Of a stretch of DNA of 64,000 bases, positions 54,592 to 64,000 are shown piece by piece. Origin of the DNA: Candidatus Altimarinota bacterium (GTDB lineage Bacteria; Patescibacteriota; Gracilibacteria; UBA1369; 2-02-FULL-48-14). Position 1 is the stretch's first letter; each line of letters opens with the position of its first letter. The stretch lies in the NCBI GenBank assembly GCA_015485665.1, contig WFTC01000002.1, positions 32,998 to 96,997 of the forward strand. Reading direction: 5' to 3'. Under the pieces are notes generated by a model. It saw only the letters and a list, made by a program, of their open reading frames with translations, made no database searches and had not been told where the DNA came from. A program made the translations under genes and the position numbers.

Positions 54592-56121
54592 ATGCCAAAA
54601 AAAATATTCTTCATATTGGGAGCATTGCTTGTACTTGGAATCAATGCAGCCGCTTTCCATAATGAAGACACATTACAACCGCCGACAAATATTGAATTTG
54701 AAATAAGGAACTCAGATATGAGTCAGTACTTTACTTTAGCGGACCTTGGAGTCAGCATAAAGGAAAATAGCACATTCAAACCATCTAAAATTCACTTTTT
54801 AAGCAGCATTTTCGGCACAAATAATCGCTATGAATACTCTTGGGATGAATCAAAAACGGAAGATATTTTGCGAAGTGTATTTCAAATTAAAAAGCCTGAA
54901 AATGCCAAATTTATAGAGCAAAACGGTATTTTAAACATTACAAAGGAACAAAAAGGCACAAATTTAAAAACAAATGAATTGCTAAAAAAAATCATATCGG
55001 ATGCACCACATTTCAAGAGTTACAAACTTGAAACAAAGGACGCTCCAATAATCAAGAAAGCAGATCTGAATCCTTATTTTGATCAAGTTGCACGCTTGCT
55101 TGAAGAAGGTTTCATAGTGCGAACGGATGAGGAAATCTACACCTTCCCTTCTCAAATAAAAGACATCATTGCAAAATTGGAAGAAAATGAAGTCAAATTG
55201 AGCTTGAATGATCCTTACCTAAGCTACATATTGGACAGCTTAGATACTTTAACTTATCAAAAAAGAAGCGATCTCATAATAAAAGAGGTGCCTCAAGGAG
55301 TTGGAAAGGCAACAATTCAAGGACGTTTTCAAAATGGGCGTAGTTTGGATAGAGAGCTAACAAAACAACTCATAAAAAATGCACTTACTTATGGCTCAAA
55401 TGAAACAGTGGGTGCATTTAAAAATGAAGAAGGACGAATTATTAATGAAAGTGGCACGGATCTTGGGGAAATGGAGCTTTTATCTACTGGACTCTCCGAC
55501 TTTGCTGGTTCAAGTTATGGACGTGACTTTAATGTACGAAAAACACTCAATGAACATTATAACGGTGTTATTATTCCGGCAGGAGAAAGTTTTAAGTTCA
55601 ATGATTTTCTGGGACCTGTAACCTATTCTGCTGGCTGGAAAGGCTCTCTTGCAATTTTTAATGGAAATGAACTAAAAACAGTGCCTGGCGGTGGAATTTG
55701 TCAAATTTCAACTACGGTTTACAGAGCTGCAATCAATGCCGGACTAAATATTGAAGAGCAAAGAAATCACAGCCTCTACATTGATTATTATGAAGCTTAC
55801 GGAGAAGGTCTGGATGCAACCATTTACCCAGGATATCAAGATCTTATTTTCACAAACGATACTGAAAACCCGATTTTAATTGAAGCCTATGCCGACGACA
55901 CTTTGGCTGTAGTGAATTTTTACGGAACAGATGACGGACGATCTGTGGAACTCTACGGTCCTTACACGCAAAGCAAACAAAATGATGAAGTAATCAAAGC
56001 TCTAGGTGGTCTGGATTACAATCAAATTGCTTGGAAACAAATTATCAAATGGCCAGATGGAAGCATAAAAGAATATTGGCGAGTTTCAACATACAATGGA
56101 TCTGTACCACAAACTCAATAA
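54592..56121 (+). CDS. VanW-family protein
   Basis: FNVRKTLNEHYNGVIIPAGESFKFNDFLGPVTYSAGWKGSLAIFNGNELKTVPGGGICQISTTVYRAAINAGLNIEEQRNHSLYIDYY; N-terminal membrane segment; start set at ATG 54592. Confidence 0.9.
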   Translation: MPKKIFFILGALLVLGINAAAFHNEDTLQPPTNIEFEIRNSDMSQYFTLADLGVSIKENSTFKPSKIHFLSSIFGTNNRYEYSWDESKTEDILRSVFQIKKPENAKFIEQNGILNITKEQKGTNLKTNELLKKIISDAPHFKSYKLETKDAPIIKKADLNPYFDQVARLLEEGFIVRTDEEIYTFPSQIKDIIAKLEENEVKLSLNDPYLSYILDSLDTLTYQKRSDLIIKEVPQGVGKATIQGRFQNGRSLDRELTKQLIKNALTYGSNETVGAFKNEEGRIINESGTDLGEMELLSTGLSDFAGSSYGRDFNVRKTLNEHYNGVIIPAGESFKFNDFLGPVTYSAGWKGSLAIFNGNELKTVPGGGICQISTTVYRAAINAGLNIEEQRNHSLYIDYYEAYGEGLDATIYPGYQDLIFTNDTENPILIEAYADDTLAVVNFYGTDDGRSVELYGPYTQSKQNDEVIKALGGLDYNQIAWKQIIKWPDGSIKEYWRVSTYNGSVPQTQ

Positions 56122-56194
56122 TACGTGACTTTAACTACCACTGATAAAGCAATTCATTTATACTGCGCGCGATTAACGCTTAACTACAGAAAAT

Positions 56195-57196
56195 ATGAGA
56201 GTCGCCATAAACGGCTTCGGGAGAATAGGTAGATCGGTATTCCGAGCCAACCTTTTAGACCCCAGAATTGATATTATCGCAATTAATGATGTTGGAGATC
56301 AAGCTCAATCAGCACATCTTCTAAAATATGATACGAATTACGGCATACTCCCACACAATGTAAAAAGTGTAGATGGCTCTCTGATTGTAGATAATAAAGA
56401 ATACATTTTAGTGAGCAACAGAAATCCTGAAGAACTTCCATGGGAAGAACTTGAAATTGATCTTGTACTGGAATGCACAGGTGTATTCAGAACAAAAGAA
56501 AAAGCTGGCATGCACATTAAAGCAGGTGCTAAAAAAGTGATGATTTCGGCACCGGCAAAAAATGAAGTAGATCTGACTACGGTATTCGGCGTTAATCATG
56601 AACTATATAATCCGGAAACCGACCACATAATTTCAAATGCAAGTTGCACCACAAATTGTTTAGCTCCGCTCCTGAAAGTAATACAGGAAAATTTCGGTAT
56701 AAAAAATGGTCTTATGACAACCATTCATTCTTATACAACTTCACAAAATATTCTTGATAACTCACATAAAGACTGGCGGCGTGCAAGAACCGCAGCTGAA
56801 AACATGATTCCCACATCTACAGGTGCAGCAAAAGCAATAGGCATGGTTCTACCGGAACTTGAAGGCAAACTGAATGGTATGGCAATTCGTGTACCAATGC
56901 CGGTTGTATCCTTGGTGGATTGTGTATTGAACTTGGAAAAAGAAAGCACCGTAGAAAATGTTAATCAAAGCATTAAAAGAGCCTCTGAAAATGAAATGTT
57001 AAATATTTTGGGCTATTCTGAACTTCCATTGGTATCAAGCGATTACAAAGAAGACCCTCGCTCCTCCGTTTTTGATGCACTCAGTACACAAATGATAGAT
57101 GGAAAAACTCTCAAAGTTTTAGCTTGGTACGACAACGAATGGGGTTACTCTAACCGCTGCATAGACTTGGCTGCTTATATGGCTACCAAATCTTAA
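56195..57196 (+). CDS. gap: glyceraldehyde-3-phosphate dehydrogenase
   Basis: RVAINGFGRIGRSVFRANL, SNASCTTNCLAPLLKVI, HSYTTSQNILD, RRARTAAENMIPTSTGAAKAIG, WYDNEWGYSNRCIDL. Confidence 0.97.
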   Translation: MRVAINGFGRIGRSVFRANLLDPRIDIIAINDVGDQAQSAHLLKYDTNYGILPHNVKSVDGSLIVDNKEYILVSNRNPEELPWEELEIDLVLECTGVFRTKEKAGMHIKAGAKKVMISAPAKNEVDLTTVFGVNHELYNPETDHIISNASCTTNCLAPLLKVIQENFGIKNGLMTTIHSYTTSQNILDNSHKDWRRARTAAENMIPTSTGAAKAIGMVLPELEGKLNGMAIRVPMPVVSLVDCVLNLEKESTVENVNQSIKRASENEMLNILGYSELPLVSSDYKEDPRSSVFDALSTQMIDGKTLKVLAWYDNEWGYSNRCIDLAAYMATKS

Positions 57197-57304
57197 ACTT
57201 AGAGAGCAAAATCTCTTCATAAAATTGCAATAAGCTCTGTTTAATGTTATAATTAAGGGAATGGAATATTTTATTTAATGAAAATACTTAATTAACCATT
57301 AAAA

Positions 57305-57601
57305 ATGAAAAAGAAAGATAAAAAAAATTTATTAATTGCAATTGCGGTTTTAGCTACATTAATTTTGGCGGGACTTGGAATTTGGAATTACGCTATTGGC
57401 GAAGGAAGTATTTTCAGATACAACCAAAAGTCAAAACTGCCAAATGTAGCGCCTATCAAATACACTCCAATTGAAAATGTAATTGAAGATGCTAAAACAA
57501 GAAATGCAGACCCAACAGAAGCTCCGGATTTAATCGAAATTCCGGATGCAATAGAGATTCCGGATTCAACAGAAGTACAAGACTCCGGTATGGATGGGTA
57601 A
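57305..57601 (+). CDS. hypothetical small membrane-anchored protein
   Basis: N-terminal TM (LLIAIAVLATLILAGLGIWNYAI) and acidic EIPDAIEIPDSTEV repeats. Confidence 0.6.
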   Translation: MKKKDKKNLLIAIAVLATLILAGLGIWNYAIGEGSIFRYNQKSKLPNVAPIKYTPIENVIEDAKTRNADPTEAPDLIEIPDAIEIPDSTEVQDSGMDG

Positions 57602-57610
57602 ATCTCATTT

Positions 57611-60600
57611 CTATTCTTGTGTTTTTACAGCATTATAAGCCTTGTCCATATCTCGCATGGCACTTGTTATGAGCCTATCAACACGCTCAGGATCTTCACC
57701 TGCACGAATCATAACATTCCTTTGCTCTTCTAGTACAGATTGCCCAAATCTATAAAAACTATTTGCCTTTTGTAAGATTTTATCTACAGAAAAATATTGG
57801 CAAACATATTGCAAATAAATTTCACAGCAATTTGCCATAACAATCAAACTTTTTTTCCAATTACGGAGGTCACCTTTCTCAATGCAAGATTTTTTTAAAT
57901 TTAAAGCTCCACTCATAATAACTTGAAACTGCAGTTCATATGTATCAGTATTTGACTCTTTATTTATTCCACGACATTCCTCATAAAAGTTTTTGAAGTC
58001 AAGCCATAAAATACCAAACATTGCATCATGTATTTGTTTGTAATCCGGTAAAGGCGCACGCTCATAAGCATTTTGCGCCAAGAAAAAATACTCTTTTGTT
58101 TTTTCTATCTTCTTTAAATGAGAAAAACAACCAGCCATCAAACGAAAAAAGGTTGGTATAATTTCCCTGTAAATATCAAATTTTCGAATTTCATCTATAT
58201 TCCGAGTTAAAAAATTGTTTATTACAGTAAAATCTTCTAAAAGTTTATTTTTGTTGAAGGGAAATCTTCCTGCTGTATTAGGCACTACATATTGTAAAAG
58301 CTCAAAAGATATGAAAGTTTTTACCAAAAAAAGCATATGATAAACTAAATCCCAACTTAAACTCTCTTCCCTTTCCAAACTATGCGGAAAGTCTTTCATA
58401 AGATTAAATAAGGCTTCATGTGCACCAAGCTCATTACACAAATTGTATGCACGGTGATATTTTGACTCACTTAAAAAATCCTTAAACTGAATTGGAAGAT
58501 GTCTTGCTGTCACTGCATACCTTGTATGCTGCTTACCATCAGGGTTAAAACGTCCACGAGCAACTATACGAGATAAAAATGCAAAAGCTCGTGCCTTATA
58601 TATTGTGGAAACCTTTGAATTGCTAATCAAAGCAGAACAAATTTTTTCAGCTAAATCATGATCTTTCATCTCTTCACTTTGAAGCATTATCTGAACTATT
58701 TTCAAATAAAAGTCTTGCTCACTCAAATCCAACTTTTCTGAAAAATACACACCTCTCATTGCATCAACACTTTCAATATAATCCCAAAACACTCTCCTAG
58801 CATCCGTCAAACGCCCCTGCAAAAAATATTCTTCTGCAATTTGCGCCGCCAAAATACGCATGCATTCATATTTTGACTCATCAGTGATTCCGCCGGTTAC
58901 CGCCAACAAATGTTCATACGCAAAAACTTGATATTTAAAATCACTTGGCAGGCATTCAGAGTTCAAAGGAATAATGCCACCAGTGCTAATCAATAAATTC
59001 GGTATCACACCATAATCAAAACTATGTAAAGCAATAGCTGCTTCTCTTTGCTGCATATCTGCCAAACAATATTTATCTCCATCACAGTTCAGCCATCCAA
59101 TATCAATTAAACGGTCCAATTCTTCTCTAAGCCTCTGAATGGAAAGCGTCATATTAATACGGCTTACGCACATATGAAGCGAATTAAAAGAAACAGGTAG
59201 TGCAATTTTTGCAATCAATCCGTAAAGCCACCGTGCGACAGAAGAAAGATGAAGTTCTTCAGCCAAAGCCGCCAGTTCACCTGGCTCTCGAACATTTCTC
59301 AAATTATCTACATCAAAATCAATCCTAATAATTGATTCACCTTGCCTTAAAATTCGCATGGATTTAGCCAAAACATGGATTACAAAACGAACTTTCAATT
59401 TGATATTTAATGAGCGCAGACGAACTCCCACCATTTCCCTCAATGTATTATTTGTATGATCCAATCCATGCATTTGCAGCAGAAGCCGTGCCGCATCTTT
59501 AATGCGCATATGGGATAAATGCTCTTTCACATCTCCTTCACCATTAACCCACAACATTAAAGACTTACGCCCCTTAAAAGACTCTTTTGTTTCCTTCAAA
59601 ATATTATACTCAATTTCAGGCAAAGGACCCATAGGATCAATTACAAGCAAATCACCATCAAATATTTCAATATTTTCTGCAATCAAAGTTCTATATTTGT
59701 AAATAATCTCAACATCAGGCCACTGCTCATTATAATCTGCAAGATATAAACTGAGAATGCGCCTCAAAATACTGCCACGCAAAGGCAAGATCAGCCGACC
59801 TTTCAATTGACTCTCATCTTCTTTCAAGCTCTCCACCAAGCGACGTGCAAGAGCGGAACTTCCATAACCCTTCCCTTTCGGATCAGATTCAGGTGGAAGC
59901 AAGGCAATGGACCCATAATTCTCAGCTTGATTTACATATACAAGCAACCTCTTCAGAAGTGCATCAACTCCAAAAAGATCTTGTGCCATTATCCTTTTAT
60001 GCACTTCTTCATCTGACAATGAATCCGGCTTTAGCGCCAAAAATTGTACCACTCCTATACCTTTAAAAATGTGTTTCATCATTTCTTGCAAAGCCAAGCT
60101 TCCTGATGCACGAAGACATACACTACTATGAATACACACCATATCTTCAGGCATGCCTTTCACAAGGCGTGCGGCAGTAACTACATCACCCCAAATAAAT
60201 TCTTCAGCTACCCTATCATGTTCCGGAATGGAAAAGCGAGTATGTGCACCTGCGGCAGCTATGCGAACAGGCAAATTATTCTTCTTCAACAAAGAAGCAA
60301 GCATAAGCAAATAATCAATTAAAAGCCTTACATCAGCTTCAACTTTCAAATCCAAACGCTGAGCATTTTTACGTGAACTTACAATCATCCACCCTTCATC
60401 TTGCTTCAAAACTTCAAAACGGGATGCAAATTTATCTTCACTGATGCACTTATAATATTCTGCATAAAAGCGCTTATATTTTTCAGGATCTTTAACTTCA
60501 TCCTTAGCAGAGCCAACTTGAAATCCGATACAAATTAAACCAGGCTCAGCTGATAAACCATCCACACATTCATTTCTATTTAAGTAGCGAGATAAAGCTC

Positions 60601-61681
60601 CATCTTGAACAGAAGCTTGTGCAGCGGCAGCAAGAGCATATACGCGCACATCATCAGCATAATCAACTTCGGAATAAGAAAATGGACCCCTTCTGTCAAC
60701 ATTAAATGGATCTACCTCTGTCGGCGAAAATTCACTATTATCATCAATCTCAACAAAGTCTCCGAGAGCATTCACTAAAGAAGAACATACTTTAATACGA
60801 CCTTTCGTTACGCCAGGTTTTGCATTTTCAATATCCAAAACTTTAGCAAAAGCCTCGCCTCGCAGCCTGACATGACCTTGTCCGGAACGAAAATCACCGG
60901 TGTGTAAAGTGGCTTTCACACTACCCTCTGGAGCATCAACCACTACTGCCGTACCTTTAAAATAACATTTATCTTGATTACATTTGTAAAGACTTTCTCC
61001 CTTTTCACTGCAAGCATCTTTGATTGCATGAACCGGCATTTCAATGCTTTCAACTTTTTTCAAAATCTTACTTACAACAGCAATCAAATCACTATTATTA
61101 CATCCATCTTTCAACAAACCCCAAACATAGCAATCTCCTGCACGAGCCTTGAGCGGAAAAACACCAAACTCACGTTCAGCATATATTGATACTTCTTCCA
61201 AAGCTTTTTGAACTTGAATTTTTTGACTCGCAGTTGAATTGTCATCAAACATGGCAAAAGCCCCCAAATCCACTGAAATAATCCACATATCAGGATATTG
61301 CAATTCAATATCTAAATAAGATAATTTCTCATTATCCAAAGGGCCATCACATTTTGACGATGCAAAATACCTTAGAAGAATATCTCTAAAAGGCGCCACA
61401 CCAGGGCCAAATACGGCTGCCTCCGCAGCACTCAGCTTTTCTTTATAGTCATTCCCCGACATTTGATTTACAAAATTTTCCATTTGTTTTAATAAGCTGT
61501 GTGATGCCACACCGTCTATGGATTTATGAAAATGATTTTGTAAAGGATGAATATCACCCCCATCCCCATCACCAGTATCAGCTCTACAGGTATTAACTTC
61601 AACAGGAGATAAACCTTGAAGATCAGCTTGATCAGCTTGATCTAAATCACCCATTTTATTCTCATGTCCGTCTTCAGGCAT
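57611..61681 (-). CDS. large protein with two class III adenylate cyclase-like domains, degenerate STAND/AAA-like NTPase and helical (TPR-like) C-terminus
   Basis: CHD-like segments WIISVDLGAFAMFDD...ARAGDCYVWGL and LICIGFQVG...LPVRIAAAGAHTRFSIPEHDRVAEEFIWGDVVTAARLVKGMPEDMVCIHSSV; NTPase-like GYGSSALARRLVESL and GDLLVIDPMG; long helical tail. Confidence 0.6.
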   Translation of the reverse strand: MPEDGHENKMGDLDQADQADLQGLSPVEVNTCRADTGDGDGGDIHPLQNHFHKSIDGVASHSLLKQMENFVNQMSGNDYKEKLSAAEAAVFGPGVAPFRDILLRYFASSKCDGPLDNEKLSYLDIELQYPDMWIISVDLGAFAMFDDNSTASQKIQVQKALEEVSIYAEREFGVFPLKARAGDCYVWGLLKDGCNNSDLIAVVSKILKKVESIEMPVHAIKDACSEKGESLYKCNQDKCYFKGTAVVVDAPEGSVKATLHTGDFRSGQGHVRLRGEAFAKVLDIENAKPGVTKGRIKVCSSLVNALGDFVEIDDNSEFSPTEVDPFNVDRRGPFSYSEVDYADDVRVYALAAAAQASVQDGALSRYLNRNECVDGLSAEPGLICIGFQVGSAKDEVKDPEKYKRFYAEYYKCISEDKFASRFEVLKQDEGWMIVSSRKNAQRLDLKVEADVRLLIDYLLMLASLLKKNNLPVRIAAAGAHTRFSIPEHDRVAEEFIWGDVVTAARLVKGMPEDMVCIHSSVCLRASGSLALQEMMKHIFKGIGVVQFLALKPDSLSDEEVHKRIMAQDLFGVDALLKRLLVYVNQAENYGSIALLPPESDPKGKGYGSSALARRLVESLKEDESQLKGRLILPLRGSILRRILSLYLADYNEQWPDVEIIYKYRTLIAENIEIFDGDLLVIDPMGPLPEIEYNILKETKESFKGRKSLMLWVNGEGDVKEHLSHMRIKDAARLLLQMHGLDHTNNTLREMVGVRLRSLNIKLKVRFVIHVLAKSMRILRQGESIIRIDFDVDNLRNVREPGELAALAEELHLSSVARWLYGLIAKIALPVSFNSLHMCVSRINMTLSIQRLREELDRLIDIGWLNCDGDKYCLADMQQREAAIALHSFDYGVIPNLLISTGGIIPLNSECLPSDFKYQVFAYEHLLAVTGGITDESKYECMRILAAQIAEEYFLQGRLTDARRVFWDYIESVDAMRGVYFSEKLDLSEQDFYLKIVQIMLQSEEMKDHDLAEKICSALISNSKVSTIYKARAFAFLSRIVARGRFNPDGKQHTRYAVTARHLPIQFKDFLSESKYHRAYNLCNELGAHEALFNLMKDFPHSLEREESLSWDLVYHMLFLVKTFISFELLQYVVPNTAGRFPFNKNKLLEDFTVINNFLTRNIDEIRKFDIYREIIPTFFRLMAGCFSHLKKIEKTKEYFFLAQNAYERAPLPDYKQIHDAMFGILWLDFKNFYEECRGINKESNTDTYELQFQVIMSGALNLKKSCIEKGDLRNWKKSLIVMANCCEIYLQYVCQYFSVDKILQKANSFYRFGQSVLEEQRNVMIRAGEDPERVDRLITSAMRDMDKAYNAVKTQE

Positions 61682-61813
61682 AAAGCTCTTAAATAATCTT
61701 AACTAAAGGAGTGAGATCCTAACTAAATATCTACTTTTTGGCAAGCCCTACTCAACCTGATAAAAACATACCAAACAATAAATATAAAAATTTACAAAAA
61801 CTTGCCTGATTGA

Positions 61814-62563
61814 ATGCGCAAGGGTATAAACAAAGATATGAGTGAAGATAGAAAAATACAAATTCTCGGAAAAGTTATTGAGCATTTCATTCAAACAGCT
61901 CAACCTGTTGGATCTAAAACCATAATTGTAACTTATAACTTTGATGTCAGTCCGGCAACGGTACGCAACGACATGGCAGCCCTTGAAAAAGCAGGCTTCA
62001 TTATGCAACCTCACACATCTGCGGGAAGAGTGCCTACAGATAAAGGCTACCGTCTTTACGTAGACAAATTGGCTGACTTTAAAAAAGCTCAAGATAAAGC
62101 TGCGGCAACCCTTTCCTCTTTGCGCACTCAAAGCAAAAAACACCACGCCAAACAAAAAGTACAAGAAGCTGTTCAACTCTTAAACCGTGCCACACCAAAT
62201 CTGACTTTCGCCACAATACCGGCAAATGATCGAACTTTTTTCATGGGATTTTCCAAACTGCTACGTCAACCTGAATTCATGGACTCACCAATGCAAGCTT
62301 GTCAAGTTATGGAAGTGGTTGAAGATCGTCAACAATTTATTCAAGGCTTGCGAAGAATAAAATCAGGACATGAAACAAAAATTTTGATAGGTCCGGAAAA
62401 TATCTTGCAAGGCATTGAAAGTTGCAGCATGATTGTGACAGAATATGAAGTAGAAGGTTATAAAGGACACATGGGAGTGTTAGGATCAAAACGTATGCCT
62501 TACGCCTTTAACAGCTCTCTTGTAAGTCAAGTGCGAGACCTGCTTGAATCTAATCAAATCTAA
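61814..62563 (+). CDS. hrcA: heat-inducible transcription repressor HrcA
   Basis: VIEHFIQTAQPVGSKTIIVTYNFDVSPATVRNDMAALEKAGFIMQPHTSAGRVPTDKGYRLYVDKL; short for HrcA at 249 aa. Confidence 0.92.
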   Translation: MRKGINKDMSEDRKIQILGKVIEHFIQTAQPVGSKTIIVTYNFDVSPATVRNDMAALEKAGFIMQPHTSAGRVPTDKGYRLYVDKLADFKKAQDKAAATLSSLRTQSKKHHAKQKVQEAVQLLNRATPNLTFATIPANDRTFFMGFSKLLRQPEFMDSPMQACQVMEVVEDRQQFIQGLRRIKSGHETKILIGPENILQGIESCSMIVTEYEVEGYKGHMGVLGSKRMPYAFNSSLVSQVRDLLESNQI

Positions 62564-63106
62564 ATGAAAGACACGAATCAAAGTTCAAAAAAAGTAAATC
62601 CCCCTTCCTCTGAAGCTGAAGAAGCCATGGAGAAATTAAAAAGGGAACTTGAACAAATGACTGATCTGGCGAAACGAACAGCTGCGGATTTTGCAAATTA
62701 TAAGCGGCAAATTGATGAAGAGAGAAAAGAACTTACTGCTACCGCCAATTTTAAACTGCTCAATGCCATATTTCCCGCTATTGACAATTTAAAACGTGCA
62801 AGTGAAAACCTTCCCAAAGAACTTGAACAGCATGATTGGGTCAAAGGAGTTCTTTCAACCGAAAAGGCCTTGATGGACGCCCTCGCTTCGCTCGGGCTTT
62901 ACTCAATAGAAGAAATCGGCGTGGATATGAATCCTCATCAACATGAGGTGCTAATGGAGGGCCCGGGAGAGAAAGGGAAGGTTGTCCAAATATTTGAAAA
63001 AGGCTACCGTTTCAATGAAAAGACAATCAGACCCGCTAAAGTTCAAGTTGGAAATGGAGAAAGTGAAAATGAAGAAGACAAAAAAACATCTGCTGATTCA
63101 GCTTGA
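62564..63106 (+). CDS. grpE: nucleotide exchange factor GrpE
   Basis: RTAADFANYKRQIDEERKEL...LNAIFPAIDNLKRA...GVDMNPHQHEVLMEG...VVQIFEKGYRFNEKTIRPAKVQVG. Confidence 0.95.
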   Translation: MKDTNQSSKKVNPPSSEAEEAMEKLKRELEQMTDLAKRTAADFANYKRQIDEERKELTATANFKLLNAIFPAIDNLKRASENLPKELEQHDWVKGVLSTEKALMDALASLGLYSIEEIGVDMNPHQHEVLMEGPGEKGKVVQIFEKGYRFNEKTIRPAKVQVGNGESENEEDKKTSADSA

Positions 63107-63131
63107 CCTCTCACATTTAGCACTGTAGACT
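63103..63131 (+). promoter_or_regulatory. dnaK promoter
   Basis: TTGACC - 17 nt - TAGACT; -35 overlaps the grpE stop. Confidence 0.6.
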
Positions 63132-63143
63132 TGTGAGTGCTAA
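63117..63143 (+). promoter_or_regulatory. CIRCE element (HrcA operator)
   Basis: TTAGCACTG-N9-GAGTGCTAA; consensus TTAGCACTC-N9-GAGTGCTAA with one mismatch. Confidence 0.95.

Positions 63144-64000
<857 letters not shown>

Noticed and set aside
61748-62176. 142-aa minus-strand ORF opposite hrcA
   Set aside because: Antisense shadow of hrcA; Cys/Phe-rich composition typical of spurious ORFs.

Overview
This 64 kb window is AT-rich, densely packed and uses standard stop codons. Overall content fits a bacterial chromosome of Patescibacteria/CPR type; that placement is inference, and Peregrinibacteria-like is only a guess. It is mostly core genes: the 3' end of ftsH, galU, rnpB RNA, secA, ftsK, gltX, rpmH-rnpA-yidC-jag, nth, comEC, an LCP protein, dacA-like, mraY, an ECF sigma/anti-sigma operon, rsmH plus an FtsL-like gene, tsaC, GAPDH, hrcA-grpE-dnaK with a CIRCE element, and one tRNA-Glu. 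Metabolism centres on phosphoketolase, Pta, AckA, Ndh-2, class I aldolase and class I FBPase. I found no CRISPR array, transposon, prophage or rRNA. The observations most worth following are: (1) two amide-bond enzyme pairs, GCS2-like ligase + PuuD-like hydrolase and PGM1-like ATP-grasp + AstE/AspA-like hydrolase, the second preceded by a structured attenuator-like leader; (2) a 1356-aa protein resembling soluble adenylyl cyclase (two cyclase-like domains, degenerate NTPase, helical tail); (3) an ECF sigma/FecR-DUF5667/membrane protein operon; (4) a CcdA-like/thioredoxin-like cassette behind a palindromic operator; (5) two FtsL-like paralogues; (6) an SLH-RlpA fusion; (7) rpmH/rnpA overlap. 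All family calls come from reading motifs by eye; no database search was run.
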